Notes: generated by a model not told the origin, from the sequence alone. A DNA stretch of 12,520 bases from JACQNR01 sp049515175 (GCA_049515175.1 JBEKUI010000125.1:1-12520), one strand, 5' to 3'; counted from the first letter of the stretch, positions 1 to 6,902 are shown. Program-made: numbers and translations.

Positions 1-126
1 GACGAAATAGATCGCGATGATGAGCGAGTCGATAGGATTGAGCGCGATGATCCGTCGCAGAGCTCCCGCCGGGTCGGGCGCGGCGAAAAGCCAAAGCCCC
101 AGGGGCGGAAAGAGAGCGGAGTTCAT
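1..126 (-). CDS. Probable sodium:solute symporter (SSS family), N-terminal fragment, runs off the window
   Basis: An open frame of 42 codons runs from an ATG at 126 to the window edge without a stop. The start is preceded by GAGGA about seven bases upstream, a good ribosome binding site. The peptide has a short hydrophobic stretch (residues 8-16, rich in P, L, W, F, A), a basic patch (RR at 25-26), then LNPIDSLIIAIYFV. The IDxLIIAIYF pattern resembles the first membrane helix of sodium:solute symporters, which often begin with a D-W/S-LIIA-YF motif. It is the third gene of the leftward run behind araB and araD, 70 bases after araD, so a pentose uptake role would fit. Only the start is visible, so the family call rests on one helix; another multi-pass membrane protein is possible. 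Confidence 0.5.
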   Translation of the reverse strand, partial: MNSALFPPLGLWLFAAPDPAGALRRIIALNPIDSLIIAIYFV

Positions 127-196
127 GGTTTTTCCTCAGTCCCGGCGACAACGGCGAGCTATGAGATCGCCCCCAGCCCTCTACGGTCAGGGAAAT

Positions 197-859
197 CTAG
201 GATCCCTTCGGCTGCCCGTAAGTCGAGTGGTAGCGATCCCACCACTTCTTAGCTTCCTCGGGCGGAAGGCGCCGGGGTTCCCCGAGCAGCATCGCCAGAT
301 GGACCGTCTTCGCCACATCCTCGAGCATCACGGCGGCCTTCAAAGACTCTCGCGGTGTCGGCCCCCAGGAAAAGGTTCCGTGCTGCCCCAGCAGGATGGA
401 AGGCGCCCGCGTCTTGTACTTCAGAATCGTCTCGCCGATGTGGTCGCCGAGGTTATCCACGTACGGCATGCAGGGAATGTCCTCGCCAAACTCGTCGGCG
501 AGAGCGGTCAGGCAGACGGGAATCGGACGGCCGAGCAACGCGAAGCTCGTCGCGTAGTTCGAGTGGGTGTGAATGACGCCGCCGATTTCCGGGCAGTGCC
601 TGTAAAGATAAAGATGATGGGGCAAATCGACCGAGGGCTTCCACTTGCCCTTCAGCTTGCGGCCTTCGAGGTCGGTGACGACCATGTCCGCGGGCCGCAT
701 CTTGAGATAATCGACCCCGCTCGGCTTGATCACGACCCAGCCGCGCCGGCGGTCGATGCCGCTGGCGTTTCCGGCGTGTTCGGTCACCAGCCCGCCGCGA
801 TAGATGCCCAGGTTGGCTTCCCAGACTTCCCGCCGGAGTTTGTCGAGTGGAGTCATCAT
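197..859 (-). CDS. araD: L-ribulose-5-phosphate 4-epimerase (class II aldolase/AraD family)
   Basis: This enzyme interconverts L-ribulose 5-phosphate and D-xylulose 5-phosphate in the cytoplasm by a zinc-dependent retro-aldol mechanism. The 220-residue product is close to the 231 of E. coli AraD and matches along its length: EANL near the N-terminus, VIKPSGVDY, the HTHS zinc motif, IPC, and GQHG carrying the third zinc histidine. The ADEFGE segment supplies the likely catalytic acid, and a tyrosine in the C-terminal YGQ tail fits the catalytic tyrosine of the family. In-frame ATGs lie at 859 and 856 behind a TTG at 862; I take 859, but no strong ribosome binding site separates them. It follows araB by about 76 bases, with a hairpin between, and probably shares its transcript. 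Closely related UlaF/SgbE epimerases act in ascorbate and L-xylulose breakdown, so the physiological pathway is less certain than the reaction. Confidence 0.9.
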   Translation of the reverse strand: MMTPLDKLRREVWEANLGIYRGGLVTEHAGNASGIDRRRGWVVIKPSGVDYLKMRPADMVVTDLEGRKLKGKWKPSVDLPHHLYLYRHCPEIGGVIHTHSNYATSFALLGRPIPVCLTALADEFGEDIPCMPYVDNLGDHIGETILKYKTRAPSILLGQHGTFSWGPTPRESLKAAVMLEDVAKTVHLAMLLGEPRRLPPEEAKKWWDRYHSTYGQPKGS

Positions 860-914
860 CAAATGCCGTCGGCCGTCAGCTCTCAGCCATCAGCAAACAC
901 GTCGCAGGGTTTGT

Positions 915-935
915 CCCGCTGATGCTGACAGCGGG
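915..935 (-). other. Intercistronic hairpin directly after the araB stop codon
   Basis: Perfect 7-bp arms, CCCGCTG (915-921) and CAGCGGG (929-935), enclose a 7-base loop. The hairpin starts at the base after the araB TAA (936-938). In the direction of transcription it is followed by ACAAACC, not a T-run, so it is unlikely to be a full terminator. It could protect the 3' end of araB mRNA or lower araD expression relative to araB; both are inference. Confidence 0.5.
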
Positions 936-2609
936 TTATTGAGAGCTTCTCTTCATTGCCTTCAGCCGTTTCATCACGTCGTTCGCGCCGCGCCCAAAGT
1001 AATCGTGCAACGCTGTGTATTCTTTGAAGAGCCGATTGTAGATTTCGTGCGCTTCCTTGTGCGGCTTGTAGGTCAGCTTCTGCACGCGCGCCATGTGCTG
1101 GGCGGCATCCACAATCGTATCGTATCCGCCACCCGCCGCGCCCGCCGCCACGGCGCCGTGCATCGCCGCCCCCAGCGCCGAGCAAGTTTGCAGCGGATCC
1201 GCCAGCTTGATATCGCGTCCCGTAACGTCGGCGTAGATCTGCATGAGGAGTTGATTCTTTTCCGGCAGGCCGCCGCAGGCCACCAGGTGCTCGACCTTGA
1301 TGCCCTTGGAATCGAAGGCCTCAACAATGGTGCGCGTGCCGAAGGCGGTGGCCTCGATGAGGGCGCGATAGATTTCTTCGGCGCGTGTGGCAAGAGTCAT
1401 ACCGACCATCGTGCCGGTCAGGTCGACGTCCACAAGGATCGAGCGGTTGCCGTTCCACCAGTCGAGCGCCAGCAGCCCCGACTCGCCGGGCTTCAGCGCC
1501 GTGGCGCGCTTCTCGAGCACGGCAGCGACCGGCTTTTTCTCCTTGCGCGCTTGTTGGTGAATGTAGTCGGGCACGCCGTGCTCGAAGAACCACGCGAAGA
1601 TGTCGCCCACCGCCGATTGGCCCGCCTCGTAGCCCCACAGCCCGGGCACGATGCCGTCTTCGACCGTGCCGCACATGCCCTCGACCATTTGTTTTTCGGT
1701 CCCGAGCAGCATGTGGCAGATCGACGTGCCCATGATCATTACGAGCGTGCCAGGCTCGACCACCGTGCAAGCGGGTACCGCCACGTGAGCGTCAACATTG
1801 CCAATCGAAACTGGCGTGCCTTCTTTGAGTCCCGTCTTCCTCGCCCAGGCCGCCGTCAACACGCCCGCCTTCGCGCCCAGTGGATAGAAGTCATTGCCGA
1901 TTTTCTCTTCGATCACGTTTTCCATGCGCGGATCAAGCGCTCGGAAGAATCCCTTGGAAGGAAATCCGACGCCTTTCACCCACATGCCCTTGTAGCCGGC
2001 GGTGCAGGTATTGCGTTTCTCTTCGCCCGTCAGTTGCCAGACGATCCAGTCCGCCGCCTCGATGAACTTATCCATCGCGGCATAGACCGCGGGCGCTTCA
2101 TCGACCACTTGCAGCAACTTGGAGAAGAACCACTCCGAGGAATACTTCCCGCCATAAATACGAATGAATTCCTCGTTGCGCGCGCGGCCGATTTCGTTGA
2201 TGCGATTGGCCTCGGGCTGCGCGGCGTGATGTTTCCAGAGTTTCACCCAGGCGTGCGGATGCTTGCGGAACTGCGGGAGAGCGCATAGCGGCGTGCCGTC
2301 AGCCTTAGTCGGCATTGGCGAAGATGCGGTGAAGTCGGTACCGATGCCGACTACATCTTCGCCTTTGACACCCGCCGCCTTGAGGGCCTTGGGTATAGCT
2401 TTCTCAACCACCGTGAGGTAGTCCTGCGGATTTTGCAATGCCCAATCGGGTTCGAGCTTGGGCCCGGTGGGAAGCTTCTCGTCGATTACACCATCGGGAT
2501 AAGGCACGACGTGCGAGGCCAATACCTTGCCGTCGCGCACGCGCACCACGACCGCGCGCCCTGATTCCGTCCCGAAGTCGATTCCCAGAGCAAATTTCTC
2601 TTTAGCCAT
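936..2609 (-). CDS. araB: Ribulokinase (FGGY carbohydrate kinase family)
   Basis: It phosphorylates ribulose (L-ribulose in arabinose breakdown) with ATP, making the substrate of the neighbouring epimerase. The 557-residue product compares with 566 in E. coli AraB. The N-terminal FGGY motif GIDFGTESGRA (residues 9-19) binds phosphate. GIGTDFTASSPMP, IYGGKYSSEWFFSKLL, the AGYKGMW segment, GTSICHMLLG, and GYEAGQSAVGDIFAWF are all ribulokinase-type signatures; the C-terminal ACGGLPEKNQLLMQI and CSALGAA segments complete the ATP-binding lobe. I start at 2609 (MAKEKFALG) because AGGTGA lies seven bases upstream and conservation begins there. The frame stays open upstream to 2873, but that stretch is promoter DNA. 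It is first in a leftward run with araD and a probable symporter. An isomerase (araA) is not seen and may lie off the left edge. A CRE-like operator upstream suggests sugar-responsive control. Confidence 0.93.
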   Translation of the reverse strand: MAKEKFALGIDFGTESGRAVVVRVRDGKVLASHVVPYPDGVIDEKLPTGPKLEPDWALQNPQDYLTVVEKAIPKALKAAGVKGEDVVGIGTDFTASSPMPTKADGTPLCALPQFRKHPHAWVKLWKHHAAQPEANRINEIGRARNEEFIRIYGGKYSSEWFFSKLLQVVDEAPAVYAAMDKFIEAADWIVWQLTGEEKRNTCTAGYKGMWVKGVGFPSKGFFRALDPRMENVIEEKIGNDFYPLGAKAGVLTAAWARKTGLKEGTPVSIGNVDAHVAVPACTVVEPGTLVMIMGTSICHMLLGTEKQMVEGMCGTVEDGIVPGLWGYEAGQSAVGDIFAWFFEHGVPDYIHQQARKEKKPVAAVLEKRATALKPGESGLLALDWWNGNRSILVDVDLTGTMVGMTLATRAEEIYRALIEATAFGTRTIVEAFDSKGIKVEHLVACGGLPEKNQLLMQIYADVTGRDIKLADPLQTCSALGAAMHGAVAAGAAGGGYDTIVDAAQHMARVQKLTYKPHKEAHEIYNRLFKEYTALHDYFGRGANDVMKRLKAMKRSSQ

Positions 2610-2739
2610 GATGAGTTCACCTGCCGCGAGATGATCCCCGTGCGGCTTTGCCGTCCGCGCCCATCCTCGGAGGGTCAACCGGAACCGGCCATTCAGGGCC
2701 GAGTCAGCCCTCAATGCGGACGGTGCGCTTTCCGCGGGG

Positions 2740-2745
2740 ATTGTA
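2740..2745 (-). promoter_or_regulatory. Putative -10 box for the araB operon
   Basis: The minus strand reads TACAAT, five of six matches to TATAAT, about 131 bases upstream of the araB ATG. The region 16-18 bases further upstream (ATCGCA/TCGCAA) is a poor -35 match, so the promoter may need an activator. Start of transcription would fall near 2733. Confidence 0.45.
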
Positions 2746-2767
2746 CACCATCCCGCCTTGCTTGCGA

Positions 2768-2781
2768 TGAAAGCGCTTACC
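2768..2781. promoter_or_regulatory. LacI-family / CRE-like operator between araB and the divergent hydrolase gene
   Basis: The plus strand reads TGAAAGCGCTTACC. It agrees with the CRE consensus TGWAANCGNTNWCA at every position but the last, and its core AAGCGCTT is a perfect palindrome, as in many LacI-family operators. It sits just upstream of the -35 region of the araB promoter and about 48 bases upstream of the -35 of the divergent promoter. A regulator bound here could affect both genes. No regulator gene is in the window. Confidence 0.55.
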
Positions 2782-2828
2782 GTAATGGAATCGGTGTTGC
2801 CTGTCAAGCGGCCCCTGACCGCGGCGAA

Positions 2829-2858
2829 TTGACCGCGCTTCACCAACTGATGTACAAG
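2829..2858 (+). promoter_or_regulatory. Putative sigma70-type promoter for the metallo-beta-lactamase-fold gene
   Basis: TTGACC (2829-2834) and TACAAG (2853-2858) are separated by 18 bases. Transcription would start near 2865, leaving a leader of about 29 bases that contains the GAGGGGGG ribosome binding site at 2880-2887. Confidence 0.45.
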
Positions 2859-2893
2859 AGAAACCGAATTCATCTTTCCGAGGGGGGCGCAGG

Positions 2894-3841
2894 ATGGAAC
2901 TCTATCCCGGGGTCTATCGGATTCAGTCTCTCTACGGCGGGCGGAACCTTTTTCAATATCTCTTCGTGGGCGACAACGCAGTCCTCGTGGATACCGGCAT
3001 TGCGGAGACGCCGGAGAAGGTCATCTTTCCTTACATGGACGGCCTCAATCTCAAACCGCAGCGGCTCACGCTCGCCGTGACCACCCACGCCGATCTCGAC
3101 CACCAGGGGGGCAACGACGCGATCAAGCGCTTCGCCCCCGGCGCCTGGCTCTCCTGCGGAGAGGCGGACCGCGAGCTCGTGGAGGACCCGCAGACGCTCT
3201 TCGACCGTCGTTACAACTACATGCTCAAGGACCACGACGTTGGCTTCAGCCTCGACCTACTTCCCCAGTGCGGCAAGAGGCGGCGCATGGATGTGACGTT
3301 CTCCGGCGGGGAGAAGATCCGTGTGCGCGACGATTGGGCGCTCGAAGTCCTCCACGTGCCGGGTCATTCGCAGGGACACCTGGCACTCTACGACCGCAAG
3401 AACAAGGCCGCCTTTGCGGGTGACGCGCTGCACGGCCACGGCTGCCCCAAGGCCGACGGGAGCATGGGAATCCCCGTCACTTACTACTCCGTGGACATCT
3501 ATCTCTCCACCCTGCGCTATTTCGAGAATCTGGCGATTGACGTCCTCCATACGGGCCACTTCCCCACCATGCGCGGCGAGGAAATCCGCGACTTCATCGC
3601 GGACTCCCGCCAGACCGTGGAGCTTTTCGACCGCGTGATCCTCCGAGAGCTTGGAAAACACTCCGAGGGTCTCACCCTGAAGAACCTTATCGACGCGGTC
3701 GCTGACGCCGTCGGTGACTGGCCGCGGGACACCTGGATGCTCGCCATGTTTCCGGTCAAAGGTCATCTGGACCGCCTGGAACAACAGGGAAGGATTCGCC
3801 CCATCGCCGGGTCGCGCCCCGGAAAGTGGCAACTGGCGTAG
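2894..3841 (+). CDS. Metallo-beta-lactamase-fold metal-dependent hydrolase
   Basis: A 315-residue protein with the MBL fold, without a signal peptide, so probably cytoplasmic. The metal-binding motif is THADLDHQGG (H65, D67, D69, H70), a variant of HxHxDH in which the second histidine is an aspartate. Other ligands are GHSQGH (H158), FAGDAL (D177) and HTGHFP (H222); DTG at 33-35 is also typical. The C-terminal third (from about 245) is helical and could be a winged-helix-like or dimerisation segment, as in other long MBL hydrolases. GAGGGGGG just upstream supports the ATG. It is transcribed away from araB and precedes a sugar oxidoreductase. MBL proteins include lactonases, phosphodiesterases and thioesterases; a lactonase role on oxidised sugars is a guess from context. 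The fold is certain, the substrate unknown. Confidence 0.88.
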   Translation: MELYPGVYRIQSLYGGRNLFQYLFVGDNAVLVDTGIAETPEKVIFPYMDGLNLKPQRLTLAVTTHADLDHQGGNDAIKRFAPGAWLSCGEADRELVEDPQTLFDRRYNYMLKDHDVGFSLDLLPQCGKRRRMDVTFSGGEKIRVRDDWALEVLHVPGHSQGHLALYDRKNKAAFAGDALHGHGCPKADGSMGIPVTYYSVDIYLSTLRYFENLAIDVLHTGHFPTMRGEEIRDFIADSRQTVELFDRVILRELGKHSEGLTLKNLIDAVADAVGDWPRDTWMLAMFPVKGHLDRLEQQGRIRPIAGSRPGKWQLA

Positions 3842-3922
3842 CGGAATTGAGCCGCAGCGCCTTGTCTCAGGGCCCGGGCACTGTTGGCGCGCACGTTTGT
3901 CCCTTCCCAATCTCCTGTCCGA

Positions 3923-3954
3923 CGTGCCGCGGTCGGGCTATTCCCGCCCGCACG
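3923..3954 (+). other. Imperfect hairpin between the MBL gene and the Gfo/Idh/MocA gene
   Basis: Arms CGTGC (3923-3927) and GCACG (3950-3954) enclose a further stem of GG/CC and CGGG/CCCG with a 3-base bulge and one mismatch, and a 5-base loop. No T-run follows. It may weakly end the hydrolase transcript; it also lies where a -35 box of the next promoter would be. Confidence 0.3.
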
Positions 3955-3958
3955 AGGG

Positions 3959-3967
3959 TGCTAGAAT
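3959..3967 (+). promoter_or_regulatory. Extended -10 promoter for the Gfo/Idh/MocA oxidoreductase gene
   Basis: TGCTAGAAT fits the extended -10 pattern TGN-TATAAT with one change in the hexamer. No clear -35 is visible, as expected for an extended -10 promoter. It lies 36 bases before the chosen ATG, so the gene can be transcribed separately from the hydrolase gene upstream. Confidence 0.45.
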
Positions 3968-4003
3968 CTGTGCACATTCATGCTGAACAAGAGGAGGAGT
4001 CTT

Positions 4004-5332
4004 ATGTCCGAAAAGGCAATTACACGCCGTGAGTTTATCGGGAAGTCCGTGGCGGGAGCGGCCGCCGCGGGCCTGAGTTGGAGCGGGGGTCCCGCGATTC
4101 TCAGCGGATCGCCCAACGAAACGATCACCGTCGGGATCGTGGGGGCGGGCATTCGCGGTCTGGAGCTGATGCAAGCCATCTTGAATGTAGGCGGGAAGGT
4201 TGCCGTGGTTTGCGACCTCTACGACGGCCACTTCCGGCGTGCGCAGGAGATCCAGGCCAACACGCCCACGACGCGCGATTATCGGGAGGTGGTCGAACGC
4301 AAAGGCCTCGACGCGGTCGTCATCGCCACTTCTGACCACTGGCACGCGCCGGTCGCCATCGCCGCGATGCGCGCCGGGAAAGATGTCTATTGCGAAAAGC
4401 CCATGAGCCATACCATCCCCGAAGCGCTGGAGATGGCGAAGGTTTCCAAAGAGACCGGGAGGCTTGTCCAGGTGGGCAGCCAAAGTCTGAGCATGACCTC
4501 CACACAAAAGGCGCTCGAGCTCGTGCAAGGCGGCCAGATCGGCACGGTGTACTCCGCGCAGGCGTCGATCTATCGGCCCAGCGCTATCGGCGCGTGGCGC
4601 TATCCCGTGCCGCCCGACGCCACGCCCCAGACCGTCGATTGGGACCGCTTCCAGAGCAACGTGCCCAAGCGGCCCTTCGACGCGCAACGCTTCTTCCAGT
4701 TCCGCAACTGGTGGGACTACGGCACGGGTATCGCCGGCGACGAGTACGTTCACCTGCTCTCGCGCGTGCACTACGTGCTCGGCGTCCAGTACCCGCTGAG
4801 CGCCGTCGCCCAGGGCGGCATCTTCAAGTGGACCGGCGACCGCGACGTGCCCGACATCCACAACACATTCTACGACTACGGCAAGTTCCAGGCCGTCGTG
4901 CTGGCGAACCTGGTCTCGAACTGGGACTCGGGCGAGATCGTGCGCTTCTACGGCGACAAGGGCACGGTCGAACTTACCGAGTGGTCCGCCAACCTCGTTC
5001 CATACAATCCCGTCGAGGACTACGGCTATCCGCTGGAAAGCTGGCCGAAGGACACCAAGGACAAGTTCATCGAAGACCACAAAAACGATCCGCTGGCCGA
5101 CGTCGGAACGGCCGAGAAGCAGCCCAAGCGGAAGAAAGAATCCTTCTCACAAAAGGCCGAAGGGACGGAAGACCACTTCCGCAATTTGTTCGAGTGTATC
5201 AAGACGCGGAAGCAGCCGGTCGAGCAGGTGGAGTTTGGCTGCGGCACGGCCGTCGCCTGCCATATGGCGAATATTTCGTACCGGGAAAAGCGGAAGGTTT
5301 CCTGGGACGCCCAGAAATTGGAATTGTCGTAA
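4004..5332 (+). CDS. Gfo/Idh/MocA family oxidoreductase with Tat signal peptide
   Basis: An NAD(P)-dependent sugar oxidoreductase, 442 residues. The N-terminus carries a twin-arginine signal, TRREFIGKS (RR at 8-9), then an Ala/Gly-rich hydrophobic stretch (about 16-30), so it is probably exported folded with its cofactor. The Rossmann motif GIVGAGIRG is at 44-52, HWHAPVAIAAM at 112-122, and the conserved EKP, which supplies the catalytic lysine, at 131-133. The C-terminal alpha/beta domain contains FFQFRNWWDYGTG and EDHFRNLFECIKTRKQP, both common in the exported subgroup. I start at 4004 rather than the ATG at 3980 because GAGGAGGAG (3991-3999) lies just upstream and the Tat motif is then correctly near the N-terminus. 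Members oxidise, reduce or epimerise sugars and inositols, and some (GH109) hydrolyse glycosides. The neighbours suggest carbohydrate use; the exact substrate cannot be told. Confidence 0.92.
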   Translation: MSEKAITRREFIGKSVAGAAAAGLSWSGGPAILSGSPNETITVGIVGAGIRGLELMQAILNVGGKVAVVCDLYDGHFRRAQEIQANTPTTRDYREVVERKGLDAVVIATSDHWHAPVAIAAMRAGKDVYCEKPMSHTIPEALEMAKVSKETGRLVQVGSQSLSMTSTQKALELVQGGQIGTVYSAQASIYRPSAIGAWRYPVPPDATPQTVDWDRFQSNVPKRPFDAQRFFQFRNWWDYGTGIAGDEYVHLLSRVHYVLGVQYPLSAVAQGGIFKWTGDRDVPDIHNTFYDYGKFQAVVLANLVSNWDSGEIVRFYGDKGTVELTEWSANLVPYNPVEDYGYPLESWPKDTKDKFIEDHKNDPLADVGTAEKQPKRKKESFSQKAEGTEDHFRNLFECIKTRKQPVEQVEFGCGTAVACHMANISYREKRKVSWDAQKLELS

Positions 5333-5352
5333 GAGGGAATGCCGCAGTTTGC

Positions 5353-5384
5353 GTGGGGGCGGGTCGGCGACTCGCCCTCACTTT
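5353..5384 (+). terminator. Hairpin terminator after the Gfo/Idh/MocA gene
   Basis: A 13-bp stem (5353-5365 with 5369-5381) closes a GGC loop and is followed by TTT. Two of the pairs are G-U in plus-strand RNA and would be A-C mismatches in minus-strand RNA, so the hairpin is stronger for the rightward transcript, that of the oxidoreductase ending at 5332. The T-run is short. Confidence 0.5.
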
Positions 5385-5424
5385 CGCAACGCCGCTTCGT
5401 GAGTGACGAACTGCTTCGCCGAGA

Positions 5425-5447
5425 AGCGCCCGCCACGGGACGGCGCT
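5425..5447 (-). terminator. Weak hairpin downstream of the aldo/keto reductase gene
   Basis: Arms AGCGCC (5425-5430) and GGCGCT (5442-5447) with an 11-base loop. In the leftward direction the stem is followed by TCTC. It lies 29 bases past the stop of the aldo/keto reductase gene and could be a poor terminator for it. Confidence 0.25.
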
Positions 5448-5475
5448 GTAGAATCTCCGCCCCGCCGCCGCGCGC

Positions 5476-6447
5476 CTAGCGGTTGTACTTCGGTGTCACG
5501 CCGCGCAGGCATTTCCAGATGGCATCGCAGCGCGCCAGCACGTCGGCGTCGAGCGCGCCGCCTTCACACGCCTTGAGATTCTCTCCCAGCTGTTCCAGCC
5601 TTGACGCGCCGAGGATGATCGAATCCACGAGCGGCTGGCTGAGGAGCCACTGGAAAGCCAACTCCACAAGGGTCTTGCCGGCCTGGCGCGCCACTCCGCG
5701 CAATTCCGCGACCGCCGCGAAGTAGTCGGCGTGCCAGTAGCGCTCCTGATACAGCTTGTTCCCGTCGAAGCGCGTTCCGTCAATGGGCCCGCGCTCACGT
5801 CCCTGCTTGCCGGTGAGCAATCCGCCCGCCAGGGGATTGTAGGGGACCACCGAAATTCCGAAGCGCTGGCAGCAGGGCAGGTACTCTTCCTCGATGCCGC
5901 GCGCCAGGAGGTTGTACATGGGCTGCGAGACGTATGGCGGCTGGAAGCCGTTCTTTTCGCAGAGCCACAGGATCTCCACGATCTGCCAGGCGGCGTAGTT
6001 GGAGGTGGCGGGGTAGCGGACTTTCCCGGCGTGCACCAACTCGTCCATCGCGGCGAGCGTCTCTTCAATCGGCGTCGCATGATCGGGCTGATGGAGGTAA
6101 TAGAGATCCACATAATCGGTGCCGAGGCGCGTGAGGCTGGCGTCGATGGCCTTACGGATGGCGGCGCGCGCGAGCCCGCGGTCGTCCGGCCCGTCGCCCA
6201 TCTTGTTGAACACCTTGGTGGCGAGGATCACCTGCGAGCGCCGCGCTCCCAGCGCTTTTCCCAGGATGATTTCCGCCTTGCCCTGGTTGTAGACATTCGC
6301 CGTGTCAAAGAAATTGATTCCCGCCTCCAGACAGCGGTCCACCATGCGCCCGGCGGCCGCCTCATCGGTCTGGGAACCGAACGTCATCGTGCCGAATGAG
6401 AGCCGGGACACTTTGAGGTCAAGGTGCGGAAGCACTCGATAGTCCAT
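5476..6447 (-). CDS. Aldo/keto reductase
   Basis: A 323-residue NADPH-type aldo/keto reductase with a TIM-barrel fold, cytoplasmic. The catalytic tetrad is complete: D48 and Y53 in FFDTANVY, K78 in ILATKVF, and H119 in LYYLHQPD. The opening SRLSFGTMTFG, the LTRLGTDYVDLY segment and SIVVPYNPLAGGLLTGK are typical of the YajO/Tas-like and potassium-channel-beta-like branch. The C-terminal DSIILGASRLEQL is the usual cofactor-binding end. GAGAGG five bases before the ATG supports the start. It is a single leftward gene, converging on the oxidoreductase gene and diverging from a small unknown gene whose promoter overlaps its start region. Such enzymes reduce sugars, aldehydes or ketones; here it might work with the neighbouring sugar dehydrogenases, which is inference. 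The YPATSNYA segment carries an A-T where G-V/F-S-N is usual, a small deviation. Confidence 0.92.
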   Translation of the reverse strand: MDYRVLPHLDLKVSRLSFGTMTFGSQTDEAAAGRMVDRCLEAGINFFDTANVYNQGKAEIILGKALGARRSQVILATKVFNKMGDGPDDRGLARAAIRKAIDASLTRLGTDYVDLYYLHQPDHATPIEETLAAMDELVHAGKVRYPATSNYAAWQIVEILWLCEKNGFQPPYVSQPMYNLLARGIEEEYLPCCQRFGISVVPYNPLAGGLLTGKQGRERGPIDGTRFDGNKLYQERYWHADYFAAVAELRGVARQAGKTLVELAFQWLLSQPLVDSIILGASRLEQLGENLKACEGGALDADVLARCDAIWKCLRGVTPKYNR

Positions 6448-6449
6448 GA

Positions 6450-6479
6450 TTGCCTCTCATCTTCTCCGCGCTGTAATAT
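6450..6479 (+). promoter_or_regulatory. Putative promoter for the small unknown gene at 6488
   Basis: TTGCCT (6450-6455) and TAATAT (6474-6479) are spaced by 18 bases. Transcription would begin at about 6485-6487, at the ATG itself. No ribosome binding site precedes that ATG, which together suggests a leaderless mRNA. It overlaps the leader of the divergent aldo/keto reductase gene. Confidence 0.4.
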
Positions 6480-6487
6480 CAACTACC

Positions 6488-6886
6488 ATGTCGATCGTGA
6501 CTTCCCCAAACTTACTCCGCCTGGCCCAGGATCTCGAGTGGCTGGGCTGCGAACTTGAGTACCAGGGAATGAAGCACGCCCAAGAAGGGTTTCCCGGCGC
6601 CGGCCCCGCCTGGGAGGCGTTTGTCCGCATGCGGGAGGGGGTGATCGCTACCATCGACAAGATTGAGCGCGAGCTCAAGGCCTCCATGACCTACAACCCG
6701 AAGGCGTTTGTGGGCGTCGATTTTCCCCTCGACGCGGCGATGGACGCCATCGGAGTTCAACTCGCTGCCCTGCAGGAGATCCGCAGTTGTGCGGACTACT
6801 CCGTGCACGAACTCCCTGGCAAAGTGCGCGGCTTCACGCGCATGGTGGAGAGCTACCTTACTGCCATCGGCGCCGTAGAACGCTGA
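6488..6886 (+). CDS. Small protein of unknown function
   Basis: I do not recognise the family. The 132-residue product is acidic to neutral, with no signal peptide, membrane segment or cysteine motif; its two cysteines are at about 20 and 98. It looks mostly helical: LLRLAQDLEWLGCELEYQG near the start, a middle helix around AFVRMREGVIATIDKIEREL, then AAMDAIGVQLAALQEIRSC and a C-terminal helix MVESYLTAIGAVE. A GVDFPLD segment breaks the helices. The ORF has normal codon use for the window and is flanked by recognised genes on the other strand, so it is likely real. I start at ATG 6488 because a promoter ends just before it; an earlier in-frame ATG at 6446 would overlap the start of the aldo/keto reductase gene. 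Four-helix-type regulators or binding proteins are possible, but nothing in the sequence decides. Confidence 0.65.
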   Translation: MSIVTSPNLLRLAQDLEWLGCELEYQGMKHAQEGFPGAGPAWEAFVRMREGVIATIDKIERELKASMTYNPKAFVGVDFPLDAAMDAIGVQLAALQEIRSCADYSVHELPGKVRGFTRMVESYLTAIGAVER

Positions 6887-6902
6887 ACTGCTTCTCTTTA
6901 AC

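Noticed and set aside
872..895. Degenerate GCTGA-type repeats between araB and araD
   Set aside because: Only a few imperfect copies are present; too short and irregular to call a repeat array.
17..922. Rightward open frame opposite the symporter start and araD
   Set aside because: It is the shadow of araD and the symporter start on the other strand, with no family match.
804..2288. Long rightward open frame (494 codons) antisense to araB
   Set aside because: Its product is rich in R, H and A with no recognisable domain, and the opposite strand codes for a full ribulokinase. Long antisense frames are expected at this GC content.
2610..2873. N-terminal extension of araB by 88 codons
   Set aside because: The frame is open, but it crosses the -10 box and operator, and family similarity and a ribosome binding site both begin at 2609.
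3938..5080. Leftward open frame (380 codons) opposite the Gfo/Idh/MocA gene
   Set aside because: The plus strand shows a complete oxidoreductase with signal peptide and catalytic motif; the antisense product has no motif.
5449..5454. TAGAAT -10-like hexamer on the plus strand
   Set aside because: It points into the 3' end of the convergent aldo/keto reductase gene with no rightward gene downstream until 6488, and no -35 is seen.
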